A stretch of DNA of 64,000 nt, taken from Gymnopus androsaceus JB14 (lineage: Eukaryota; Basidiomycota; Agaricomycetes; Agaricales; Omphalotaceae). The stretch is from assembly GCA_009733575.1 (NCBI GenBank), contig ML769386.1, positions 1 to 64,000 on the forward strand. Reading direction: 5' to 3'. The position numbers and the translations under genes are program-made. Positions within the stretch are counted from its first letter, which is position 1. Each line of letters starts with the position of its first letter. Below the pieces are notes generated by a model. It ran no database searches, was not told the DNA's origin, and was given only the letters and a program-made list of their open reading frames with translations. This document shows, piece by piece, positions 1-12,356 of this stretch.

Positions 1-2290
1 CTCGTCAATATCTCCTAGTTCTCAATATCATCTTCTTCTCTTTTCTTCATTGTTTTCATCTTTGCCTAAGTCTGAAGTCGTGATGCCTGGTACCTCGTGT
101 TGTGGGGAACTAGTTGCTGACATGCCCTAGGCATAGTGTTGGTAGTTTAAAGTTTTGGATCTTGGATTGAAAAATGTGGATGTCATCTTTGGGCAATGTG
201 TAAGGGATAATGAGTGGGTATTCAGTAGAGGAATCCAGCCTTGGGATATTGATTTACAGAAATGTTTAATGCACAGGAAAGAAGAGCTTGGCTTGAAAAG
301 TGTAGAGAGTAAAGTTGGCAATGTGGGTTTTACCAAGAGGAGACATTCAATGCAATGAAAAAGAGCTCCACTTGGAAGTAGTAAAGGGTTCAAATTTGTG
401 ATATGGAGATCATTTTCCCCCTCTATAAACCTAGCATGGCATACCATCTAACTTCTATGATCTATCCTATTATCTTTATCTACCTGGCCTGAGTGGGCTC
501 AATGTCAATCACTCTGTACAAATAATTAAATACTCCTAACTTTATCTCCATGAATTTATGATATTTTTTGGCTTGATTATGAGTCATGGCCTTCCTTGAA
601 TTTAGCCATGCTTAGTTGGAAATTGGAATGTTTCTAGTATTCCCAAGTGTAAAGAAACTCAACATAATTGTACATAAACTAATAATGCACATGCCTAGGG
701 AAATATAAGAGATAATCTGCAGGCTACAGGATGTGGGCTTCCAGATTTTACTTTGAAAAAGCTTACTTAATGATATAATGATGTTCCTGTCAGTCCCAGC
801 CCAAATTCACACTGCTAAAATACTGCAAATGAACACATAATTCATTCTAAGGAAATGTCCCAATGGAAGTTAAAAAATACTGGTAAAAGTAAGAACTCAA
901 AGAAAGAAAATAGCAGAGAAATAGGACTGATACTCAAACTGGAATTATCCCAGATACTGTACCGTTTTGAATTTAAGTTCAGTAACATGTAACACGGGGT
1001 GCTGAACTGGTGTAATTTCCATCTTTGTAACATGTAACATTAGCCTCCAAACTCGATTTTTTGGCGCTTATAGGCTTATAAATATGAACTCAACTGAATG
1101 AAATTTGCAAATGTAATGCCACCTGACAGTGGCTGAACTACGAACTGAATAGGTCCAAGGCATAACCTGTAACATCTAGTGAACTTAAATTCGAAACTAT
1201 ACAGTAGTCTAAATGAAAGACTGCAGAAGCCAAGAGAAACATGAGAAACTGAAGTCTGAGATACATATGTTCCAATGTGAGAGTTGAAGCCTATGTTGTA
1301 GAAGTGCAAGATAGAAGGAATGCTAGTCCTATAGTATGCGCACCCTAGATGCTGCGCCAGCTTTAAGTGCTGGTGATTATGTAAATATAAAAGCATAGCC
1401 ACTCATTCATTTTCGAGCATTCTGAGCCAGCTGCCAACCCACTGGCTCCCTCTGAAAATTTCCCAACTTTCTCATTGTTCATTCCGCCAGTTTTTTGGCT
1501 TTAAAGATTTTAGTACTACTGTAGCTTTAATTCTATAGAAAAATATATATATATTGCATCCAATTGTGCGGAAAAACAGTGTGCCAAAGTATATTTACAT
1601 AAGCTTTTTCTGGCGCAGCATTGACCCCATGGGAACTAGCAGACTCTATACACACATTGACGATTGTCAGTGTATACAAGTCTGCCTAAGGGAGACTAAA
1701 GGAATGCAATGATAAATATGTATGCACTTTAGACGTGGGTAAGTAGTGTGTGGCTTGTGTGACCCATTGGGTTTTGGTAATCACAACATGGAGCTCAGGG
1801 ATGATGCAATTTGGTTCTGACTGAGTTATGGAAAAAACATATTTGTGACAGCTCCCTGGTCACAGGTGGACCAGGGCTGATGTCTGAGCTCTTTCCAGGT
1901 CAAGAAGTTGGGTTTTTGCATGAATTTAGCTGTGGAACATGTAGTTCTTTATATATTCTCACCAAACTTGTTTTACTCATAACTCAGTCAGTTCTTAACT
2001 GATTTATATCATCCTGAGCTCAAAAATTTCCTACAATTGAGCTCTACAATGTGATTACTGGGAGACCTGACTAAAACCTGAGGCGCACATTGAACTTATC
2101 CCCTCAACCAACTATGTATTGTCCTCCCAAAAAAGAAGTTGTTGTCCCCTGACATGTGGAAGTATCTACAGTGGATTCATCCAATATCCCTTCAATCCAG
2201 AAAAGTAGCTAGTCCAGGAACATTGCATTTACATCTCAGGCTGAGACTCCTCAGTCAAGTCAGAGATGTTGTGTTCACATCTCACTGAGG
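1..2290. other. Intergenic stretch without a supportable gene
   Basis: I see no conserved protein, RNA gene or clear transposon end here. The first 65 bases are pyrimidine-rich. Short open frames on both strands have no recognisable residues or intron logic. Around 2230-2310 there is a short imperfect direct repeat built on a core like 'gaggctgggactcctcag'. Confidence 0.5.
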
Positions 2291-4768
2291 CTGGGACTCC
2301 TCAGGCCATTCCAGCAAATCCTCCTTGAGTCTGGGCCGTTCCGTCAGTGGAGGATGCTTACTAGGAGACTGATTGCACAGTCTTCTAGCAAAGATTTTGA
2401 AGGCCTCAACAATCTGTCATTGATATTCTCCTGATTTCATTGGTCCACATTCAAGAAGTCACCCATACAGATACCGCATGAGTATAGATCTGCAAGTATT
2501 GGAGAGTACCACTTGAGTCCTTCAACCTCAGGGGCCATATAGCCCCTGGTCCCTCGTGTACCAGGTGGGACATCACGGGAGGTCGGACAATAGAGACATT
2601 GAAGTCAATGACTTTGAGTGTGACTCCATCTTCATCCAAGAAGACCAAGTTGTCAGGTTTTATATCCATATGGGCGATATTGGCGATTGAGTGGAGAAAG
2701 TTGACAGCGGTCAACAGCTGATCACAAAGCAATAAACTCTGCCCATGCAAGAGACCCCCCTGCTTCTTCCTCAACTCGTCGCCAACTGGATGGTAATAAG
2801 GAAGATCAAGAAATGGATAACCATTCCAGCAGCCAGTGAACCATATGCAATTGAAGTGCTTGATATCTGGGTAATCTCGGGAGTTAAACTGTAGCAGAGT
2901 CTTGTACACATCAAGCTCCTTCTGGGCACCCCGAATGAGAGTTTTTGAACATAGCGCTCACCCAATTTGTAAAAACATGTACATCATGCTAGATATATTT
3001 CAAGATGAGCCACAATAATTCAGTACATACATCACAATTCTGTGGAAGTATCCTACAGTGCTAGAATACTTTGTTCTCTTGTTTTGGTGATCATCGTCGA
3101 CATTCCACCAAGTGGCGAGTTTATTGTACACATCCTCCATTTTTCTGTCGTGCTCACGGCTCAGTGGGCGCATACGCGCATCAAGCATGTTGAGAAGTCG
3201 AAGCTGAAAATGGGCTTTGGAGTGGGGAATAGTCAAATCAAAATCTGGGCCCCCTTTGTATTTCAAACGATATGCAAGAATCTAACCAACATGTCAGTCT
3301 CATTGTTGAGTTAAAAAAAAAAATGAAACAAAGCATACCCGAGTACCGCTTTGGTATACCATGAAGCAACTAGCTTTCCAAATCCTATCTACCCATATTA
3401 GAGGTAAACAAAAGTTGTTGATGCCCAAGGCAATATTGGTTGAACGAACAACGAATGCGCATACGCTAACCCCCGATTCTGATCCTTTTCATGTAACGAT
3501 TCTTTTGCGTTTTGCACCACCCTGAGTCTAGTTCAACTAGAAGAAACGGTCCATGATATTGGAATATGGCCCAATCTGTTTGCGGACAAACAAAACTAAG
3601 CTTGTGGATCTGTTCGTCGGAGGATGAGGGTTGGAGAGTGAGTATGCCCATATGGTCTGGCCATGAACCTGGTCTTCCATTCCTCAATCTATGAATCCAT
3701 CTTCAGTTGATGAGGCAAGATTTGTTGAGGATGGCTTACTGAGGAACGATGACCCCTTCTGATGTTTCCTTTGCCCAGTCGCCAGCAGCTTGCAACATTA
3801 GTCTACCATTGGTCTCGAATTCCCCCGGCTCGTCCCCTTCTGTGGCTTTGCCATTAGGATTAGGGCTTCCTTGTATGGGCCTGGCTAAGTTGGCTCTTCT
3901 CCAAAAGACAGAAACGGTTGTAAACAGCGGGAGCGTTGGGGTACGACGGAACCGATTGCTCAACAGTCACGAATTCATCAAAAGGTACCGATGAGCTGAA
4001 CAGTTGTTGGTAGACAGCAATCTCCTAAGTGTTAAAAAATCAGTACGTGATACATTCAGTACAGGTAAACCATACCTCTGGCGACCAATGCGACCACCGT
4101 CTTTTAGCCTCCAACTGGTTTACTTTGGCCACAACAAATGCTGGCAAAGGATCTTTCTCCTCCCAATAGGATATATCATTCTCCTTGAGCTGTGACACCG
4201 TGAAGTCGGTCTGCCCGAACATTCGATAAGCAACTTTTGCATGCGCGGTAACGCGAAGTTGATGAATTATATCAAGATCCTCAAGAGATAATTTCGACAA
4301 TGGGTCCTTGTCCTTTTCCAGGCACTCATTGTAAGACTCTTCAAAGGCATCGCGGTGCTCTGTTGAACATTAGAAATTAAAAAGTGATCATGAAATGCAA
4401 GGATGTACGGACCTTTCGTGACGATCAAGATTCCTCCAAACTGCCGAGTATGGAATATGTCCTTCAATTCTGTCCACCCATTCACTCTCTCCATTGTTGG
4501 GGACATCCGGAAAGCCCTAGTCTTTGCGTCTGCCATCACCCTTAGAGACTGCATACGCTCGGAGAAAGATTTCCTGCACTCTTGCCATTGGCAAGGTCAT
4601 GAATTCCATGAGCATTTGTTTAACGCTCAATTCGCTGCTAAAGGTGCCAGAGGTCCAAAGGTCGCAATCGACGTCGCCATCTCGATACTTGAGGTCAAAT
4701 TTCGGGTCGTAGACGAAGATGTTGATTGTAACTATCTCGTTTGCTGCCGGGAGCTGTGGAGACGGCAT
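2290..4768 (-). pseudogene. Decayed kinase-like protein gene, copy 1
   Basis: I do not recognise a named family for the whole protein. The C-terminal third is a protein-kinase fold. The catalytic loop reads HMDIKPDN, the usual DFG position reads DFN, and the activation segment reads GTRGYMAPE. Upstream is a long conserved N-terminal region (from about VYDPKFDLKY) that I cannot assign. The start at 4768 is chosen because it aligns with the ATG of a paralogue at 34117. The gene is broken. Near 4517-4550 it has one base more than the paralogue and an in-frame TAG. Near 3850 a frame ends in TAA. At about 2565-2585 it is one base shorter than the paralogue, so DFN and APE lie in different frames. 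Homology to the paralogue continues to about 2290. Introns are present. A kinase activity is inferred only for the ancestor. Confidence 0.7.
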
Positions 4769-4854
4769 CAACTCGGACTCTTTCCGTTTTTGCGACGACC
4801 TTTTGGAGCGGGGATCGGAGTCAGCGAGAAGATTAGGGCAGTTACTTTGTGAGA

Positions 4855-4899
4855 CTGAATCTTGAACGCGAAAGAGGTTGCGGTACGACAAGCGCCCAT
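4855..4899 (-). repeat. Copy of the eIF3m 5' end fused to the kinase-like gene
   Basis: This segment is nearly identical to 7605-7658, the start-codon region of the eIF3m gene. The shared part includes 'gaacgcgaaagaggttgcg' followed by 'acgacaagcgcccat', with two mismatches. A 7-bp gap removes the eIF3m ATG. It lies in the same orientation, directly upstream of kinase-like copy 1. It also contains the ATG (4898) of the divergent small gene, so it may act as a borrowed 5' leader or promoter fragment. Confidence 0.75.
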
Positions 4900-5993
4900 G
4901 GCTGACCGAGTCCGAAAGTCTGCCCGATGGGCGCTAAATGATTCCCAAAGGCCGGTAAACTATAGAATCTCTTTCGACGATAAACGTCCTGTTGCTCTTC
5001 CGACCAGTGTCTCCCTCAAAGACCACCTTTTCCATTATCCCTGACTAGGGTGGTGCTAATTGGTCAGGGCCATGTTAATAACATTGCTATTAACATTGTA
5101 CCTTTGGGGGCCTGTTTAACACGAGTTATTAGCAGTTATTAACATGGGCGCTTACGGGCGCTTAAGCGCTAACTTCAGGCGCCAATTCATCCTAGTACTC
5201 CCATGTCCTCTTAACGAAGGTTCACCCTGATACAGAACTGGTCGAAAGGTATATGTCATGCTCTTTTATGGTCCATAAAATGCATAGAGAACTTTAGAAC
5301 TTGAAGTTTTCATCAAGTTTTGATTCTCCATTCTCAAATCTAACCTCTGGAGTCTGGTCCCAGGAAAAATCACTGGCTTTTGCTCTGGATAATACCACAG
5401 TCAACATTTCAGCATCATCTAAATGTGATTTTAAACTCTGGTAATTGCTGGGAGTCTGGGGCACAGTCACAGACCTTCACTGACTTATTAACATCATTAA
5501 CATAGCTTTTAGAGGCCAATGTTAATAACATGCTAATAACATGTTATTAACATGTTAATTAACATATGTTAATTGGAACCTAGGTATTAGCACCACCCTA
5601 TCCCTGACGACACAAGTTACTACTTTGTAACTGTCGACGTTTTATCTCGTACCCGCACCACCACCAACGAAAATGAAATGGTCGACGTTCTTGTTTCGAA
5701 GGACCCCGAACGCGGCGAGCTACGAAAAAGGGATGCTTTGAAAGCACAAAAGTGTGTATCATTATCCTCTGTATCTCACCCTTCTGTAAAGCTGATTCAT
5801 TGCGCACAGGAATGAGATACTAGGGCGTCTCGCACGCCTTAAGGAAGATCTCGAGTGGTCTCGCATAGCAGACCGCCACCGGATCTCACTGCTAGAAGAT
5901 CGCAAAGCAGACCGCGCCCGGATCTCGCTGCTAGAAGCAAAACAGGACCTTGACGACAAATTCTCGCTATTTAGACCATATACATACCTATAG
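4898..5993 (+). pseudogene. Small coiled-coil protein gene interrupted by a MITE
   Basis: Unknown family. The first part runs from ATG 4898 (MADRVRKSARWAL) to just before the element at 5046. After the element and one copy of its target duplication, the frame continues as DDTSYYFVTVDVL. A GT-AG intron (about 5751-5810) joins ...RKRDALKAQK to NEILGRLARLKEDLEW. A charged heptad-like segment with a repeated R-I-S-L-L-E motif follows, and the gene stops at TAG 5991-5993. With the element removed the product would be about 155 residues, though one +1 shift is still needed around the insertion point. The C-terminal 60 residues look like a coiled coil. The first exon is divergent to kinase-like copy 1 and shares its upstream region. 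Whether any product is made now is doubtful. Confidence 0.6.
5046..5600. mobile_element. hAT-type MITE with perfect 8-bp target duplication
   Basis: The element is 555 bp. It begins TAGGGTGGTGCTAAT and ends with the exact inverse complement (15-bp perfect TIR). It is flanked by TCCCTGAC at 5038-5045 and 5601-5608. An 8-bp duplication and a TAGGG-type terminus are hallmarks of the hAT superfamily. There is no transposase frame inside. The interior is AT-rich, with repeated 'ttaataaca' motifs and a palindromic patch near the right end. It sits inside the reading frame of the small coiled-coil gene. Confidence 0.93.
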
Positions 5994-6058
5994 ATTTTGT
6001 CGGCCCTCACTGTGCATGCTCCAGCAATGAGAAACGCAGCGAAAAAATGGATAATATA

Positions 6059-7618
6059 TCATGTAGCTGCTGCAACAACCTGAGATACATGACCACCCTG
6101 TTTCTTCGCAGTCGCTACAACCTCCAAAACACTGCCCAATCCTGACTTCCAAGCCAACAGACGCTGCTCCAAAGCTTTCCACTGCTCACGCTCGAATGTA
6201 CGTGCGGTTGCGCGAATAACGTGCAGAGTTTGTGAATTTTGTGAGAGTTTGCCTGAGAGGAGACCGGCTCGGATGACTGGGGGTATGAGTATGAGTATGG
6301 AGGAGGAGGTGACGGTATGGAAAGAGAGGACTGACCATCAATGACCCATTTTTCCACTTCAGACACGTCCACCTGGATGGCTTCAGCTACCTTGGAATAC
6401 GGCAGCTTTGTTCCGATATGCTTGAAACCGAGCGATGCGAGGGTCAAAAGTCGGATTTTACGCTCTAGCTGGGCACGATCGAGACCTTTACACGTATTAT
6501 GAGCGAACGAGCGAACGAACGGAAGGAAGGAACGTACTGTATTTTTCCAGCGCACCGGCATGAGACTTCTCCCATGCTTGAAACTCTAGTAGTCCATCGT
6601 TCAAAAAGACTTGAAGAAGAGAAAAGATATCATGATCCTTGATGGCCACGACAGCATCGAGCTTGAAAAGAGGATCAAAGTCGAAGATGTTTGGGTTGCA
6701 GAGCGCTGAAGCGATCACTTTGACGGCGGCGGCGTTTGCGGCTTCGGATGTGGGAGGGAGAGAGCGGATGTAGGATAGGGAGTATTCGTAGCATTTTGTG
6801 CTGGAGGAGCTGTGTAAGAAATTGAATGAAGAGAGAGAAAAAAAAAGTCGTTGAGACTCACGGTTGATTTGATTTAGTATACGCATCGACAATACTTTTC
6901 AAAAAGGCGCTTTTTTCTTCGGAAGAGATATCCCACTCTCCAAGCCATTTTTCAACGTCGGACCGGGATAGATGAAGTGCATCTATACCATCTTCTGCAA
7001 CAGCAATTTCGAGGATGGTGTTGTAGACAGACAATCGTAGCGGTGAGGTCCGTGGAATTGCATTGAACAGGTTGGAAAGTCTATGGAGATCTTACAGGTC
7101 AGTATTCGTAACATGAAGATTGGGGTTGTGAACGTACATCCGGTACTTGATCAAAGTCTGTTCTGAGGGCGCGGAAGTGATTATTTTCAGCAGTGTATCT
7201 GTATGCTGTTTTGCCTCTGGGGTCGTTGGAGGGAAAAGGGAGAACAGATGGGCGTAGATAAGATTGAAAAATCCTTCAATCTCTGAGGAACATAGTTGGT
7301 AATCGCCATTTTGGATAGTCAAAAACGCACCTTTTTCCTGACCGTCACCAAGGCCCTTGACCTCTGTCAATACCATCACAAAAATCTTTCTTCTCCTCTC
7401 TTCATCGGCAGATAACGGTTTCTGACCCTCTGGAGTTGCGAGAGCATCTTGGAATGGACGGATGGAAGCTGCGCGGTCTTCCTCGGGCTGATTTCTGATA
7501 ATATAGTTGACCAATTCTTGGACCTAAGTAGAAATAAGAAATATTTTCCATAGATCAAAGTGATACAAACCTGTTCTTCAAAGGTTCCCTCTGCAAAAAC
7601 AGATACTGAATCTGACAT
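6059..7618 (-). CDS. eIF3m: Translation initiation factor eIF3 subunit M (PCI domain)
   Basis: eIF3m is a PCI-domain subunit of the eIF3 complex on the 40S ribosome. The start at 7618 gives MSDSVSVFAEGTFEEQ. The N-terminal helical region contains NYIIRNQPEEDRAASIRPFQ. Later exons carry a helical-repeat region (VEKWLGEWDISSEEKSAFLK) and then the PCI winged helix (LERKIRLLTLASLGFKHIG, IQVDVSEVEKWVIDGQ). The end is VVATAKKQGGHVSQVVAAAT and a TGA at 6059. About five short GT-AG introns are needed, and I see no frame break. Length, roughly 430 residues, fits the family. The 5' end has been copied next to the kinase-like gene at 4.9 kb. Confidence 0.93.
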
Positions 7619-7983
7619 TTTGAACGCGAAAGAGGTTGCGACACGACAAGCGCCCATCCAAAAAGCGCTGGCGTGATAGCTTAGTCACGTGGTCCGCAAG
7701 TACTTGAAGGCGATTTTTGAGTCTCAAAAATTACCGTCGATGCAGCAGTCGTGTTGCACTCTATTGCTTGGACCGAGTACTAGGGTAACGGAGCGATGGT
7801 AGAGCGTTGCAGTTCAAACTGCTGTTCTTGAATAGCTTTTACTACGCCTACGAGTCTTTTTTAAAACTCTACAGCACCAATGTCATTTCAGGAATACACT
7901 CCAATAGCAATAAAACTTCATGAGTCATTTTTGCTTCAGTACAAAGAAGAACCACTGAGAAATGCGGTTGAACTAAATCTCCC

Positions 7984-9552
7984 ATGTCCCGTCTTGTTTT
8001 CAAGCGGTTTTCGTCAACCGTGACAATCAAATCTACTCCTTCCAAAGCTCACCTTCATCAGCCTTTACCCTCTTCTTCCTTGCCTTCTGGCTATCTTCTA
8101 ACCGGAATTCATGCTGGTGTAAAGAAAAAAGCAGGTGTCCTCGATGTAGGCATAATTCTCTCAACTTCAGATCGTCCCACTTCCGCTGCAGCTTGTTTTA
8201 CTCGCAACGCTTTCAAAGCGGCCCCAGTCGTCATATCCGAAAAGGTTCTCGCGGAAAACGTTGGCAGAGCACGAGCTGTTGTGGTAAATAGCGGCTGTGC
8301 CAATGCAGTAACAGGTGCTCAAGGCATAGAGGATGCTTGGGCAATGGCCAAAGAAACCGACGCGCTTCTTCCCTTCAAATTCCTCTTCCACAACTTCCCA
8401 AACCCTCGTGCTATCCACAGGTGTCATTGGCCAGAATCTTCCGATATCCAAAATCCTTTCAGCCATTCGATCTCAGCGGGATGGAAAAGGCTCTCTTGCC
8501 AATGACTTTGACGCATGGGAGCGCGCGGCAAAGGCATTCATGACTACGGACACGTTCCCGAAGCTTCGTGCTCGGACTTTTACTATCAATGGTGTCTGAT
8601 TATAGGATGGCTGGAATGGACAAGGGCGCAGGCATGATTCATCCTGATATGGGTCCTCCTAGTCTCGGTCCCCTTCACGCGACTTTGTTGGGATGCATCA
8701 TGACGGACGCAGCCATCTCACCGCGGAGTTTGCAGCGTGCCCTCACCTATGCTGTAGAACGGAGCTTCAACTCGATCAGTGTCGATGGAGATATGTCTAC
8801 CAACTGACACCATTCTCCTTCTAGCTAATGGCGCTGCGGCAGAGAAGAATGGTGCTCCGCTGGAAGAGATTGACGAGGAGACGGACAAGGAAGGGTTTGA
8901 GGTGTTCAAGAAGGAGCTCACACAGTTTACGATTGACCTTGCGAAACTCGTTGTCCGAGACGGAGAAGGTGCAACTAAATTCGTGACAGTTACCGTCAAG
9001 GTATGTCGCATTTACTTTTTTTGATTCAAGCAATACTCATTATATACCCTCAGGGAGCTCCAACATACCAAGACGCACATAGCATCGCATCCCGCATATC
9101 CACCTCTGCCTCTGTGAAAACAGCCCTCTACGGAGAAGACGCCAAGTAAAATCCATCTTTCCTCCATTTTTGTTCATCTCTAACACCCATGCTTTACAGC
9201 TGGGGTCGCGTCCTCGCCGCAACAGGATCCGTTCCCCTAAGCTCTCCTCTCCACCCCGACAAAGTCAGCGTCACCTTCGTTCCCTCAGACGGAACCACTC
9301 CCCTCCCCGTCCTAGTGAACGGAGAACCAGAAAAAGTCGACGAGGAACGCGCAAGTGAGATTCTCGCACTTGGAGGATTTCGAAATCTTGGTGGATTTGG
9401 GAGGTGGGGAGGGAGCAGAGGTGGCTCAGTATTGGACGTGTGATTTTAGCTATGTGAGTTGTTTTTTGAGTGTATTGAAAGTGGGTATTGGGATCTGATC
9501 TCTTTTGATTTTGTAGGAGTATGTGAGGATAAATGGAGATTATCGTAGTTAA
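7984..9552 (+). CDS. ARG7: Ornithine acetyltransferase / N-acetylglutamate synthase, mitochondrial (with +1 shifts)
   Basis: ArgJ-family enzyme that moves the acetyl group from N-acetylornithine to glutamate in the mitochondrial arginine cycle. The N-terminus ([17 protein letters not shown]) looks like a mitochondrial presequence. Family landmarks occur in order: [38 protein letters not shown], and the autocleavage site HATLLG. The nucleophilic Thr codon is at 8682-8684. [18 protein letters not shown] and the C-terminal [16 protein letters not shown] follow. GT-AG introns lie at about 9001-9053, 9148-9199 and 9456-9516. Four single-base +1 shifts are needed (about 8361-8376, 8597, 8805, 9372) although all surrounding residues are conserved. 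I read these as sequence errors rather than decay. ATG 7984 is the only start that gives the presequence. Confidence 0.92.
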
Positions 9553-10000
9553 AATGTTAAGTAGTCTCTTATTGCAATGTATAGACTGCTACAAAGCTTG
9601 CTACAAGTTCGGAATGTAGTAAGGTGCCTCATAAGGATGATGCGCACTTCCGAGACTGCCAAGATCCTCTTCAAGTTCAAGCGTTCATGCGTTCAAGCGG
9701 GTTCAAGTTGAGAGCTATGATCTCACGTCGTGCATCTAACGGAAACGGCTAAACAGGTGTCACCAATCCTTCTTTAAAGTTCATTCGTTGCTGAAACTCA
9801 TTTCGATTTCTCATTAGGAACAGGGCAAACAACATGAATAGAAAATCTCATCAGATCCTATGGGCTTGTCACCAGCTCCGACGGGTTGAGAATTCCGTCG
9901 GCAGCAGCCTTACTCCACGGATAATGCGGACCATCCAAAAGAAGGATTCTTCAAGCAGGATATGCCCTTCTTGTCTATCTTGTTCAGTGCTCCCTTTATC
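9553..10000. other. Intergenic, no gene seen
   Basis: This is the 3' flank of the ornithine acetyltransferase gene and the upstream region of the Zn2Cys6 regulator. A short GTTCAAG repeat occurs near 9670-9710. No conserved frame is visible. Confidence 0.5.
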
Positions 10001-12356
10001 ATGAAACGACAACGTGAAAGTATCTCGACGTCGATAGGAAGCCCCGCTGATGCAGGAACCTCTACTTCGAGCGGCAGAGGCGCTAAACGACCCAGGAAAA
10101 CCAAAACCAAGTCAAAATCGATCCAAGCTTGTTTCTACCTGTCGCAAACATAAAACCAGATGCGAAATCCTCGATGGCCTCGACCAGCAGGTCATTCGCT
10201 GTCATCGATGTAAAGTTTTAAAAGTCCAATGCTCGTATCAGGGAATGAATAGGGCGGTCTTTGAAGCTGCGCTTGCTGCTAAATCGGAGCATGGTGAAAT
10301 CACCAATACGGCGGTGTATGGCTTGAATGATTCTTCCCCTGCTACTACCAATTCTCCGGGTGCTTCCAATGCCTTCTTACACCCTAGGATGTTTCCCAAT
10401 CATCCTCATCATATATGGAATTTTTTACAGCTCCCGCGGGGAGTCCTCGACTGGTCTGCTCCGCTTGAAGCTATTCAAGGGCTTACCAAACAGGTGCTGT
10501 CCAACTCGCATTCCCGGGACCATCATTCTCCTTCACCTCCCCCAGCAATTCTCAGTGACTCGTTAGAGTCTATCTTTTCTCCGGACCAAATCGACCATTT
10601 GGTATCAATGTAAGCTTGTCTTTCTAGCATTCCTAACTATTGTTCATCTACTTTTTAGATTCGAGCACAATTATCTACCTTGGCTTAACTTTACTCTCAT
10701 CCGGGAGAGGCCCAGTCCTCTGCTCGACCTTGTCTGTTGTACAATTGCATCTCGTCATCTTACTGAACCACGGCGATCTATCGTAGCCGTTAGATTGCAA
10801 GCGTTGGCTACAGAGAACGCCGCGAAGATGATCATGCAATCCCGGAGGTCGGAAACGTTAGAAGCCATCCAGTGTCTCCTTATCCTTTCTCTATGGGCTC
10901 CGGTTTGCGGCTCCTCTGAGGACTCTCGTGATGGGCGGCTTCTTATTGCTTCAGCTGTGACTATGGCTCTTGATATGCGTTTGAATGATGCGTGTGAACT
11001 GGCGATGACGCTTCGCGACGCACATTTGAGGGGGGAAGATGTTACAGACCAGGAAATGCTTGATGCATCAAGTAGGGCACGTTTAGTAAGTGTATGCATT
11101 TTATTGTTGTTGTTGGTTATTCAAGCTTAACTTCCTTATCAGTGGATCGCTCTGACGAATGCAGAATCGTTGTGAGTCCACTATTGAGATTTTCTTTCCG
11201 TATTAATTTCTAATTCGGGGTCGTCTTCTAGACTGTGCGATAGGTAGCGGGCGTAAACCATTGTCTAAACGCACTCCTGCCTATCGAAAGATGTTTATAC
11301 TCTCGCCAGATCTTCCTGGCATCGGACTTGATTTCAGCTCGAGATACAAGATTGAGACTCTTAGCAGAAATGTTTGACATAGTCGAAGCTGGGATCAACA
11401 TTCGCCTAGAATCATTATCGGATGTTGATGTCGAGTCTTGGTACGATGGTTTTGCACACGTCTTATCCGGATTAGACCGTATAACGCGCCTTCTTGTTCC
11501 TTTACACCGTGCGTATGCGCTTTTTCAGGTAGATCATGTTTTTGTCGGACTAATAGTCTCCATACATAGTCGTTGCCGAGTTTGACGAGTTTTATTTTCA
11601 AACCCTGCACATCATCGAGCGCACATGTAGATCGCTCGTTCTCTACCAGGCCTGTTTCACTGTCCGCCAGTACTTTGTACGCTCCGGCAACGATCATCCA
11701 TTTTGGTTCAACCAAATTCGTCCTCACGGCTTGAATGCTCTCCTCATATGGGGCAAGGAAGCCGTAGCAGTCTCCGAGTCTGTTCTGATCAGCTTTCTCG
11801 AAGCAGATGTGAACTTGTTGGGAACGATGCCAGACTACATATTCAACATGGATCGCCTTCGTTTCGACTTATATCATCGGCGTCAAGTTCCTCATCATCC
11901 AAAGAGTCGGGGCAGACTTTCCTGGTTCGATGGAGAGACTTCTCTGATAGAAGCATACACGAAATTGAAACAGTGCTCGCTTTCGCCGGATTCAGCTGCG
12001 ATGAAGTGTTCCACTCTGATTACTGGGATGCTGGCGTTATGGGAGAACAAAATGGCTCAGCAAGAAGCGGAAGCGGGCTCCTAGTATGCTGAAGTTGTTG
12101 CCCTTGAGCCTTTGAGGGTTTCAAAGAAATGGTACTCGTACTCCAGGCAGCGACTCGAGTCAGCCATCTCCACAGTCTGAACATGATATTCAGTGTTCGA
12201 GTCGTTCATCTCCGGATGTTCCTGCTCCTCGGCAGAGTCTGAATCTCCCTCGTATTATTAATGGATCCGGCCTCGATGAACGATGATATGGAATGGCTGA
12301 ATCTAGATCTATTCAGAGATACCGCATTCTGGAACAATTTGTTTAATGTTCAATGA
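10001..12356 (+). CDS. Zn2Cys6 fungal transcription factor (with several +1 shifts)
   Basis: Nuclear binuclear-zinc-cluster regulator. The start MKRQRESISTS is followed by a basic stretch (KRPRKTKTKSKS) and the cluster. The cluster reads C-S-T-C-RKHKTRC ... IRCHRCKVLKVQC, which is C-x2-C-x6-C then C-x2-C-x6-C, once one extra T at 10132-10134 is ignored. The middle homology region continues through RLLIASAVTMALDMRLNDAC, GSGRKPLSKRTPAYRKMF and GMLALWENKMAQQ. A typical acidic end (MEWLNLDLFRDTAFW) stops at 12354-12356. At least four +1 steps are needed: in the cluster, near 11229, near 11315-11325, and near 12255. A TGA near 12111 remains unexplained, so the C-terminal quarter is less secure. 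Targets are unknown. Confidence 0.8.

Noticed and set aside
7760..7860. tRNA-like words ('ggtagagcg', 'gttcaaac')
   Set aside because: No acceptor-stem pairing, anticodon arm or correct spacing could be built around them.
8590..8810. Programmed +1 frameshift or recoded TGA in ornithine acetyltransferase
   Set aside because: Two of the shifts follow C-T-GA, but the other two lack a stop, and shifts in other genes share no motif. Sequence error is simpler.
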